Shown here: in pieces, positions 25,324 through 32,277 of the stretch | How the letters are laid out: each line of letters starts with the position of its first letter | Position numbering within the stretch: the first letter of the stretch is position 1 | DNA from: an uncultured Lachnospiraceae bacterium | Lineage (GTDB): Bacteria; Bacillota; Clostridia; Lachnospirales; Lachnospiraceae | Reading direction: 5' to 3' | DNA: 45,564 nucleotides | Assembly (NCBI GenBank): GCA_905209075.1 | Contig: CAJLRL010000021.1 | Location: 1-45,564 of the forward strand | Notes under the pieces: generated by a model | Seen by the model: only the letters and a program-made list of their open reading frames with translations | Told to the model about the DNA's origin: nothing | Database searches by the model: none | Translations under genes and position numbers: made by a program

Positions 25324-25402
25324 ACGGACTTGTTACTGGTCACACCTAACAGTGTGAACAGTAACACGGACTTTTACTTTGTTTTTTCAAAGCAAAAGTC
25401 CG
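25324..25402 (-). terminator. Tandem hairpins ending the galactanase gene
   Basis: Read on the minus strand, the first hairpin (25402-25367) has a 15-bp stem with one mismatch and a 6-nt loop. The second (25365-25332) has 15-bp arms with two mismatches. AAGTCCG and six T residues follow. CGGACTT can pair with either of two AAGTCCG copies, so alternative folds exist. Confidence 0.75.
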
Positions 25403-25417
25403 AAATATTTTGTGATA

Positions 25418-28400
25418 TTAGTTCATCTTTTTCTTTTTACTGCAAAATGCTATTAATACTCCTGCAAAAATCATAAATGTCCATACGACAGTCATGCCAT
25501 TGTCTCCGCCGCTTACAGCTTTTACATCTTTCTTTTGGGTATCTGCTGTTTTTACAAATGCGTATGTACTAAAGTGGTCTGTCTCAAATACAAGTCTGCC
25601 ATCTTTGATAGATGAAGCACATGGTATAAGTTTATCCCCATCTACCCTGAAAACCTTTATCGTCTCATTGTCAGAAATGTCAAATGGCATATCCATTGTG
25701 ATCTGGACTTTTCCATCTAGCTGATGTAACTGTGTTGATCCATCTGTCAGATACAGCTCATAGACTACAACATCTTTTACACCATTGATCTTGTCTTTAA
25801 CAAGGGATGTCACTTTGTTTATAACTTTTTCATCTGAAACCTTTTCTGTTGAAAGTTTTGCTGATGCCGGCAGGATTCCGTTTACATCTCCCAGAACGAT
25901 CTTTGAATCATTTTCACTTACAATTTCTTTGCTCTTTTTTGAAGCCTCTGTTGTGTTTGTGGTATCATTCTGTTTTTGTACTGCCGTTTTATCATCTGTC
26001 TTCTCAGTATCAGTTGTTACAGCTTTTGTATCGTCAGCTTTTGCCGCACTGTCATCCTTCTTTGTTTCATCTGTCTTTACTGTGCTGTCATCCTTCTTTG
26101 TTTCATCTGTCTTTACTGTGCTGTCATCTTTCTTTGCATCGTCTGTCTTTACTGTACTGTCGTCTTTCTTTGCATCGTCTGTCTTTACTGTACTGTCGTC
26201 TTTCTTTGCATCGTCTGTCTTTACTGTGCTGTCATCTTTCTTTGTATCGTCCGGTTTTACTGTTTCATCATCTTTTTTTGTATCGTCCGGTTTTACTGTT
26301 TCATCATCTTTCTTTGTATCGTCTGGTTTTACTGTTTCATCATCTTTCTTTGTATCGTCTGGTTTGCTGTCATCATCCTTTGTTGTATCATCTGTAGTTA
26401 TACTTTCAAGCTGATATAAATACATATCATCAGCCGTTCCCCAGCCACCACTATTACTGTCTTTTGCTACAATGTTTATTCCCAGCTGTAATATAACATC
26501 TGTCTCCTTATCGATAGTAAATGTCACTGATGGATTTACCCAGTTATTCCAACCAATTGTACTTGTTGCCTCACCTTCCTTGATAATATTTCCATCTGCA
26601 TCCAATACTATTGCACTTAATTCATCGCCATCTGCACCTTGTGCAACATATTCAAATGTATATTTTCCCGGCTCAAGTTTAATAGTCTTATTATACGTAA
26701 CAGTTCCACTTGAAGGTGTCGCACTGTACCAGTGTACGCATGCTTTTCCAGTTTTACTGTCCCCTTTAGTATATGAGTCATTGTCTATTCCACTTCCTTC
26801 GGCTTTAAAATTATCCCATTTTTCAAAGCTTGCATCATCTTTATCTATTACAAGGTTCGTATTTTTTACAACAAGTGTATAAATTATATCTGCTGATTTC
26901 ATACCAGCATAATCGCCTTTTGTTATCTCTTTTGAAAACACAACAGTTCCTGTTATCTCATATGTGCCAGTTTTTGTATTATCTGCATCACTTAAATCCC
27001 ACTCTACATTTTCTGCCACTTTTGTTCCATCACTATATGATACATTTATTGTTTCAGGCAAATTGAGATCTCCATTTATATATATCTCTCCTGAAACTTT
27101 TTCTATTGAATCTACCTGTAAGGAAACAGCTTTTGCTCCTGTCCTTACATATTTCCAGACTTTAAGGCCTGCTGTAGGTGTTCCGTCAGAATAAAACATG
27201 GCTTCATTGTCTACAGCTGATCCACCATACCATTTTCCCGCATCATTTGCATCATATTCTCCTGCGTAGCTTGAAGCCCAGCCTGATCCTTTACTTTCCC
27301 ATATCTTTTTATTCTGGGCGACCTTATTATCATAGTCTTCGCCAGATAATCCGGTTGTATCACCTACTGTAATCCATGCAGGCTCCCAGTAAAATACTCC
27401 AAGTCCTCCAGCCTCATTTACCGCATTTATAAGATTTCTTATAGAGGTTGCCTGTCCCTGGACTGTAAATGGCTCTGTACATGTTGATGCTGTATCATTG
27501 TTTCCTGCACGTACTGTATTATCGTGCCCATCTGAATTGTTTAATGTATATGCATAGCTGGTTTCTGCTACCATAACATCTTTGCCATATGTTGTTTTTA
27601 CTGTTTCAAACTCTTTCTTTAAATTATCCAGTGTGCCATGCCAGTATGGATAATAGCTGGTTGCTATAATATCGTAATCCACATTATTATCAGACAGATT
27701 TTTTGCCCACTTCGTTACATTTCCCTTTTCCGGATTTGTTACATGTATTACTACTTTTGTATCATTGTTAAATTCTTTTACCGCTTCCGATCCTAACTGA
27801 AAAAGTTTACACATTCCTTCTACTGATGATTCACCTACAAATGAAGTAGTCGTCTCATTTCCTACCTGAACCATAGCTACTGTATTTTTATCAGGGTCAA
27901 TGTCATTAAGTGAATTCAGAATATACTTTTTAACAGCAGTTGTCTTCTCATCAAGTGACATATTTTTCCAGTCCTTTGGTGCCTGCTGTTTACCCGGATC
28001 AGCCCAGAAATCTGAACAATGGAAATCAACAAGCATTTTCAGTCCTGCCTTCTCACATGCACTTGCTATCACCTTTGCCTTTTCTACGTCATTATTTCCA
28101 CCGCCATATCCATTACCATCCGCATCATAAGGATTATTCCAGACACGTACACGGATATGTGTAACACCATTGGCTTTAAGTAATCTGCAAAAATCATCGA
28201 TATTGTCTATCATATTTCCATCATAATCTTTGTATGTAACCCCACTATCAAATTCACTTATGACCGATGAGATGTCCATTCCCATAATAAAATCAGATGA
28301 AAGATTTTTTACTTTTGCTACAGTTATGTCATTGTTTATCACTACATCCGAATCATCCTCAGTATCATCTTTTTTATCATTATCACCTGAGTCACCGGAT

Positions 28401-29008
28401 TCATCTTTGTTATCCAATGCCTCTACATTCTTTTCATCTGTATCAGAAATTTTTTCAAGCTTTATATTATCCGTATCGCCCCATGCCCCGGCCTGCAGAT
28501 CAACATATAGTCCTAAACTTACATCTTTTTCTTCTGTTACATTAAAAACGCTTTCTTCTCCCGTTTTCTTCCATGAATTCCATCCAGGATCAGAAACACA
28601 ATCTGTACTAATTTTTCCGTCAAAATATACATAAACCTTCATGCCGGCAGCTCCCATAGCTTCAGCTGTGAGTCTGTAACTTCCCGGCTCAAGTTTAATA
28701 GTCTGTGTCATTGTATATGAAATAGCTTCATCTGACCAGAAATCATATATATTGCCGTAAGCGGCCGCATCACCTTCTGCATTTTTAATTTTATTCGTCT
28801 TTGGCACCGATGACAGTACATATTTTGATAAATCACTGCCATCTTCAAAAGTTCCAATTGTATTAAAACTTTCTATGGCTGTAGATTCTACAGTATCATC
28901 ATTAGCTCTTACGTTTTGACTTGTTCCTGTATTCACAGTGCTTAAGCATACCGCAGCCGCCATAAGAACCGTAAATAATCGTTTTCCTGCTTTTCTTTTT
29001 CCTGTCAT
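25418..29008 (-). CDS. Secreted endo-beta-1,4-galactanase (GH53), multidomain
   Basis: About 1,196 residues. Order: signal peptide (to about residue 35); a carbohydrate-binding module resembling CBM61 (about 40-190); an acidic linker; a GH53 catalytic domain (about 235-610) with acid/base Glu in VQVGNETT and nucleophile Glu in VMVAETSYA; an Ig-like Big_4-type domain; a second CBM61-like module; about ten 12-residue Lys/Asp/Thr repeats; a beta-rich domain; and a carboxyl membrane helix with tail CSKKKKMN. It cleaves beta-1,4-galactan side chains of pectin at the cell surface. There is no clear LPXTG, so it is held by the membrane helix. The start at 29008 follows GGAGGG; the frame opens 102 nt earlier. 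Confidence 0.92.
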   Translation of the reverse strand: MTGKRKAGKRLFTVLMAAAVCLSTVNTGTSQNVRANDDTVESTAIESFNTIGTFEDGSDLSKYVLSSVPKTNKIKNAEGDAAAYGNIYDFWSDEAISYTMTQTIKLEPGSYRLTAEAMGAAGMKVYVYFDGKISTDCVSDPGWNSWKKTGEESVFNVTEEKDVSLGLYVDLQAGAWGDTDNIKLEKISDTDEKNVEALDNKDESGDSGDNDKKDDTEDDSDVVINNDITVAKVKNLSSDFIMGMDISSVISEFDSGVTYKDYDGNMIDNIDDFCRLLKANGVTHIRVRVWNNPYDADGNGYGGGNNDVEKAKVIASACEKAGLKMLVDFHCSDFWADPGKQQAPKDWKNMSLDEKTTAVKKYILNSLNDIDPDKNTVAMVQVGNETTTSFVGESSVEGMCKLFQLGSEAVKEFNNDTKVVIHVTNPEKGNVTKWAKNLSDNNVDYDIIATSYYPYWHGTLDNLKKEFETVKTTYGKDVMVAETSYAYTLNNSDGHDNTVRAGNNDTASTCTEPFTVQGQATSIRNLINAVNEAGGLGVFYWEPAWITVGDTTGLSGEDYDNKVAQNKKIWESKGSGWASSYAGEYDANDAGKWYGGSAVDNEAMFYSDGTPTAGLKVWKYVRTGAKAVSLQVDSIEKVSGEIYINGDLNLPETINVSYSDGTKVAENVEWDLSDADNTKTGTYEITGTVVFSKEITKGDYAGMKSADIIYTLVVKNTNLVIDKDDASFEKWDNFKAEGSGIDNDSYTKGDSKTGKACVHWYSATPSSGTVTYNKTIKLEPGKYTFEYVAQGADGDELSAIVLDADGNIIKEGEATSTIGWNNWVNPSVTFTIDKETDVILQLGINIVAKDSNSGGWGTADDMYLYQLESITTDDTTKDDDSKPDDTKKDDETVKPDDTKKDDETVKPDDTKKDDETVKPDDTKKDDSTVKTDDAKKDDSTVKTDDAKKDDSTVKTDDAKKDDSTVKTDETKKDDSTVKTDETKKDDSAAKADDTKAVTTDTEKTDDKTAVQKQNDTTNTTEASKKSKEIVSENDSKIVLGDVNGILPASAKLSTEKVSDEKVINKVTSLVKDKINGVKDVVVYELYLTDGSTQLHQLDGKVQITMDMPFDISDNETIKVFRVDGDKLIPCASSIKDGRLVFETDHFSTYAFVKTADTQKKDVKAVSGGDNGMTVVWTFMIFAGVLIAFCSKKKKMN
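26030..26373. repeat. 36-bp tandem repeat inside the galactanase gene
   Basis: About nine to ten head-to-tail 36-bp units coding for KPDDTKKDDETV, KTDDAKKDDSTV and KTDETKKDDSTV variants. Variants are grouped in blocks, a sign of recent unit duplication. It forms the flexible charged spacer between the binding modules and the membrane-proximal domain. Confidence 0.9.
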
Positions 29009-29095
29009 ATTTCCCTCCATTCCGACCTCATAATAAACATATCTCATATACAATTTCTGTAATCCACAAAATCTGCTATACTTATGAATATTATG

Positions 29096-29106
29096 CGCAA
29101 TCGGTT
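29096..29106 (-). promoter_or_regulatory. LacI/cre-like site 1 upstream of galactanase
   Basis: On the minus strand AACCGATTGCG sits in a near-palindrome, GCAACCGATTGC (29097-29108), that fits the LacI/GalR pattern AAnCGnTT with a central CG. It also resembles a catabolite-response element (TGnAAnCG). It is about 90 bp upstream of the galactanase start. Confidence 0.5.
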
Positions 29107-29243
29107 GCATTGTTATGTTTACAGTTTATATACATTTTTGTCACAATTCAATTGACATAAATCCCAATGTATTTATCCCATTTTTATGTAAAATACATAA
29201 TTCCTTGTTTTGTAAATATCGCATTTTGCACAATTACCACAAA

Positions 29244-29254
29244 CGCAATCGTTT
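29244..29254 (-). promoter_or_regulatory. LacI/cre-like site 2 upstream of galactanase
   Basis: On the minus strand AAACGATTGCG repeats the core of site 1 in the same orientation, 148 bp away (about 14 helical turns), and also fits AAnCGnTT. Two phased sites suggest loop-forming repression by a LacI-family protein; the regulator is not in this window. Confidence 0.4.
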
Positions 29255-29459
29255 ATTCATTTTCACCTGTTTCTTATAGTTTTTGTACAATTTCACCATG
29301 CTCAAATAATTTCCTGTTTCTTTTTGCCCTGTTTTTATTGTTCTATGCACTATATTTTTCAGTTTTTGCATCGGTATTTTATACAAATACTAAGGTACTA
29401 AAACTTCCAACATGCGGAATGTTGATGGAACTGTCTGGTTTTGAAAGTTTACATTCTTT

Positions 29460-29489
29460 TGTATAAAATTGGAAAATCTATCCATACTC
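29460..29489 (+). promoter_or_regulatory. Sigma-G promoter of spoVAA-spoVAB
   Basis: TGTATA (29460-29465), a 17-bp spacer and CATACTC (29483-29489), close to the sigma-G consensus. The start would lie near 29496, about 40 nt before the spoVAA ATG, with AAGGAAGG in between as ribosome binding site. Confidence 0.7.
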
Positions 29490-29535
29490 ATAAGAGAACC
29501 GGAACTTTACCAATACTATTTAAGGAAGGTGTATT

Positions 29536-30141
29536 ATGGAAAACATTTTAATTTACCTGCGTGCCGAACAGCATAAAACACTGCAGAAGCGAAAGGTATG
29601 TGTGCGTGATATCGGCAGCATTTATTGTGAGGATACAAAGGTGGCTGCGCAGATCGGAGGACTTGTCATCGATAACATAATCGGGAAAAAGGCAGTTATA
29701 CAGATGATAGATATCATTGAACGAATCACAAAGGAATTTCCCAATGCCCAGATAATAAACTTCGGTGCTCCAGATATACTTGTCGAATACGAAATTCCCC
29801 GGAAAAATAAATTTCCTGAGGGGGTAAAAGTTTTTCTTGTCTGCGTATTGATCTTCTTTGGATCTGCATTTACGATCATGGCATTCAACAACGATATTTC
29901 CATAACAGGAGTTTTTGAGCATTTTTATACACAGATGACCGGAACCGCTAAGCCTGAAATAAGTGAACTTGAAATATTCTACGCAATCGGTCTTGCCGTT
30001 GGAATAATACTGTTTTTTAATCACATCGGCAAAAAGAAGCTTTCTGATGATGTCACCCCCATACAGGTTGAGATGGATAAACATAATAAAGACACCTATG
30101 ATACTATAATTGACAAAGTAAAGGAAAAACAAAATGTTTAG
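29536..30141 (+). CDS. spoVAA: Stage V sporulation protein AA
   Basis: A 201-residue protein recognised as SpoVAA. A soluble amino half (about residues 1-95), with VRDIGSIYCEDTKVA and PDILVEYEIP, is followed by two membrane helices (about 98-118 and 148-168) and a charged tail. It is a component of the forespore SpoVA dipicolinic acid channel. AAGGAAGG precedes the ATG, and a good sigma-G promoter is placed about 50-75 bp upstream. Its last codons overlap the spoVAB start by 8 nt. This pair is on the opposite strand from spoVAC, spoVAD and spoVAE. Confidence 0.93.
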   Translation: MENILIYLRAEQHKTLQKRKVCVRDIGSIYCEDTKVAAQIGGLVIDNIIGKKAVIQMIDIIERITKEFPNAQIINFGAPDILVEYEIPRKNKFPEGVKVFLVCVLIFFGSAFTIMAFNNDISITGVFEHFYTQMTGTAKPEISELEIFYAIGLAVGIILFFNHIGKKKLSDDVTPIQVEMDKHNKDTYDTIIDKVKEKQNV

Positions 30142-30565
30142 TAAGATAATCATGTCTATCTGTGCCCTTTTGGCCGGATGTGGCGTATCTGCCGGAGTTT
30201 TTGCATTTGTACTGGTGATAGGCGTAATTCCGAGAATGATCAGGCTTTGCAAAATAAACAGCATAATCCTTGTAGAAAATGTAATGATCTGTGGTGTCAT
30301 CTGGGGAAATTTATCATCCATAATGGCGGGAAGCTTTGGCTTTGGTTCTAAGATCAAATGGCTTATAGCAATATATGGCATCTGTGTCGGCATTTTTGTA
30401 GGCTCTATCGCTGTAGCACTCGCAGAGATCCTGCATACTTTCCCTATAATTTTTAAACGCATGAATCTGCGCACAGGACTCAGCCTTATGGTAATCTCAA
30501 TGGCTCTCGGAAAAATGGCAGGCTGCCTTTATTATTTTCTTTATCATTTTCAGTCAACCTCTTAA
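30134..30565 (+). CDS. spoVAB: Stage V sporulation protein AB
   Basis: A 143-residue membrane protein with four or five hydrophobic helices, matching SpoVAB, including the segments GGVSAGVFAF-like (GCGVSAGVFAFVLVIGVIPR) and YGICVGIFVGSIAVALAEIL. It starts within spoVAA (8-nt overlap) with AAGGAAA just upstream, so the two are coupled. With SpoVAA it belongs to the SpoVA channel assembly of the forespore inner membrane. Confidence 0.93.
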   Translation: MFSKIIMSICALLAGCGVSAGVFAFVLVIGVIPRMIRLCKINSIILVENVMICGVIWGNLSSIMAGSFGFGSKIKWLIAIYGICVGIFVGSIAVALAEILHTFPIIFKRMNLRTGLSLMVISMALGKMAGCLYYFLYHFQSTS

Positions 30566-30576
30566 AGCCGCAGTCT

Positions 30577-30629
30577 TATCATATGCTTACACATATGATA
30601 TAATTATATCCATGCAGATGCGCATGGAT
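30577..30629. repeat. Two consecutive perfect hairpins after spoVAB
   Basis: TATCATATG and CATATGATA (30577-30600, 6-nt loop), then ATCCATGC and GCATGGAT (30608-30629, 6-nt loop). Neither has a T-run. They lie between spoVAB and the small hypothetical gene and may end or protect the spoVAB message, or act as operators for the next gene. Confidence 0.55.
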
Positions 30630-30654
30630 TAAATAAAACAAAGGATATGTTGAT

Positions 30655-30978
30655 ATGATAACTTCAATTGCAAGACAGAGTGTAATTTTAAAATGTCTGA
30701 GGAAAAAATCGATAATCGTAAGCAACTATGAATTATATTATGCAGCCGGACTTACAAAGAAGCTCTTTAACCTTTCTGTAGATGAAGATATGGAGCCTGA
30801 AAAGCTCTTAGAAGAAGTCCAGAACCAGCTTAAAAACGTCACTGCCTCAGATGGACAGGAGGAATATCTGATCCACCTTCTTGGAAATTATGAGGTGCTT
30901 TCCGAACACGATGAACAGACAAAAGAGCTGTTCAGATGGGGAGCCTCTGAGGAACATATGTGGCAGGTAAATATCTGA
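30655..30978 (+). CDS. Small hypothetical protein
   Basis: A 107-residue soluble protein that I do not recognise. The amino half is basic (residues 1-36, with RQSVILKCLRKKS) and the rest strongly acidic and helical, ending in Trp-rich RWGASEEHMWQ. AAGGAT precedes the ATG at acceptable spacing. It lies 89 bp after spoVAB, separated by two hairpins, and 66 bp before the ThrE-like genes. Codon use and helical amphipathy suggest a real gene. The charge split could reflect a nucleic-acid or partner-binding adaptor; that is a guess. Confidence 0.65.
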   Translation: MITSIARQSVILKCLRKKSIIVSNYELYYAAGLTKKLFNLSVDEDMEPEKLLEEVQNQLKNVTASDGQEEYLIHLLGNYEVLSEHDEQTKELFRWGASEEHMWQVNI

Positions 30979-31044
30979 TTGACAGTCTGTGAATTTCGTA
31001 CTAAATTGTTTATGGTATAAAAAGTAACTATATAGGAGTATAAC

Positions 31045-31827
31045 ATGGCATACACAAAAGAAATACTAACGCTTGCCGTTGAGATTGGCGATACAATGCT
31101 TAGAAATGGCGCAGAGATATACCGTGTTGAGGATACTGTCGTCCATATTTTAAATTCATATGATGTAGAGGAATTCGATGTTTATGTTCTCTCAAATGGA
31201 ATATTTGCCAGCGCAAACGAAAACAGGGATGATGCCTGCAGTATTGTAAGACATGTTCCACTCGGATCCGTAAACCTCGGCAAGATCACAGCTTTAAACC
31301 AGCTTGCCCGCGATATATGCAGCCATAAAGTTTCACTTATAGATTCCTGGGATCTGCTTCAGCAATGCAAAAATATTCCTGATTACCCAAAATATATACA
31401 GGTGCTTTGCTGTGGACTTGGAAGCGGATGCTTCTGCTATATGTTTGGCGGTGGGATAATAGATTCCATATGTGCATTTATGATAGGCTTACTGGAACAG
31501 CAGTTTTTGTTCCTTTTAAAGAAAAACAAATTTTCAAGAATCATCACAAATATGTTTGCAAGCCTTTTTGCAGCTATACTGGCATATTTGTGCTCAACTA
31601 TAGGAAACCATATTATGGATTTTGGTCTTTTACGTGACAAGATAATAATTGGTGCAATAATGCCTCTCGTTCCCGGCATTGCATTCACCACATCCATAAG
31701 GGATATATACAACGGAGACTATCTTTCAGGTACTATCCATCTGTTAGATGCCGTAATCACAGCTGCTTGTATTGCTGTCGGCGCATGTCTCCCACTCATT
31801 GTAATAAGATATTTCGGAGGTCTTTAA
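31045..31827 (+). CDS. Threonine/serine exporter family, N-terminal module (ThrE-type)
   Basis: A 260-residue membrane protein of the ThrE amino-terminal family (formerly DUF1212). A soluble start with GDTMLRNGAEIYRVEDT is the family hallmark, and five or so membrane helices follow from about residue 118. ThrE of Corynebacterium exports threonine and serine as one long chain; here the two modules are separate genes. AGGAG precedes the ATG. The next gene starts 1 nt after its stop. The actual substrate in this organism is inferred from family only. Confidence 0.88.
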   Translation: MAYTKEILTLAVEIGDTMLRNGAEIYRVEDTVVHILNSYDVEEFDVYVLSNGIFASANENRDDACSIVRHVPLGSVNLGKITALNQLARDICSHKVSLIDSWDLLQQCKNIPDYPKYIQVLCCGLGSGCFCYMFGGGIIDSICAFMIGLLEQQFLFLLKKNKFSRIITNMFASLFAAILAYLCSTIGNHIMDFGLLRDKIIIGAIMPLVPGIAFTTSIRDIYNGDYLSGTIHLLDAVITAACIAVGACLPLIVIRYFGGL

Positions 31828-31828
31828 G

Positions 31829-32269
31829 ATGGATCTAGTTGTTCAATTTATCGTGGCCGTGTTTGCCACAATAGCATTTGCCGTATTATTTTCGGTTCCG
31901 AAAAAAGAACTTGCTTTCTGCGGCTTTACCGGTGCATTAGGCTGGATAATATATTCCGTTTTCATGAAATTTGATATGGGTATTGTTTTTTCATCATTTA
32001 TCGCAACCTTATGCCTTACGATCTTTGCAAGGATTTTCGCAGTCATACGGGAAACTCCTGTAACCGTGTATCTTCTTACCGGAATATTCCCTATAGTGCC
32101 GGGATCTGCTATATTTTATACTGCATACTATCTTTTCATCAGTGACTCTGCAATGTCATCACAGAAAGCTATGGAAACCTTTGAATATGCCGGAGCTATA
32201 GTTCTTGGGATATTATTTGGATTCGGTATTCCACAGAGCCTGTTCAACAAATTAAAGCCTTCCAGATAG
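31829..32269 (+). CDS. Threonine/serine exporter family, C-terminal module (ThrE_2)
   Basis: A 146-residue membrane protein with about five hydrophobic helices, corresponding to the carboxyl module of ThrE (PF12821-type), with LLTGIFPIVPGSAIFYTAY near residues 86-104. It starts one base after the upstream module, with CGGAGG inside that gene, so the halves are translated together and should assemble into one exporter. It converges on the ABC-F gene with only 8 bp between the two stops. Confidence 0.87.
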   Translation: MDLVVQFIVAVFATIAFAVLFSVPKKELAFCGFTGALGWIIYSVFMKFDMGIVFSSFIATLCLTIFARIFAVIRETPVTVYLLTGIFPIVPGSAIFYTAYYLFISDSAMSSQKAMETFEYAGAIVLGILFGFGIPQSLFNKLKPSR

Positions 32270-32277
32270 AATATTAT

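Larger units (their letters stand above)
29009..29535. other. Long AT-rich intergenic region between galactanase and spoVAA
   Basis: This 527-bp stretch has no convincing gene. It holds the galactanase leader and promoter on the minus strand, two 11-bp repeats of CGCAATCGKTT (29096 and 29244), and the spoVAA sigma-G promoter on the plus strand. A 99-codon plus-strand frame at 29167-29466 lacks a ribosome binding site and looks accidental. Confidence 0.7.

Noticed and set aside
26030..26373. Regularly spaced repeats suggesting a CRISPR array
   Set aside because: The 36-bp units are head-to-tail without unique spacers and encode in-frame 12-residue repeats of the galactanase.
29167..29466. Plus-strand open frame of 99 codons between galactanase and spoVAA
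   Set aside because: No ribosome binding site, Phe- and Ser-rich composition expected from AT-rich DNA, and its end overlaps the spoVAA sigma-G promoter.
29548..30474. Minus-strand frame of 308 codons opposite spoVAA and spoVAB
   Set aside because: Antisense to two recognised sporulation genes, with no ribosome binding site and no family resemblance.
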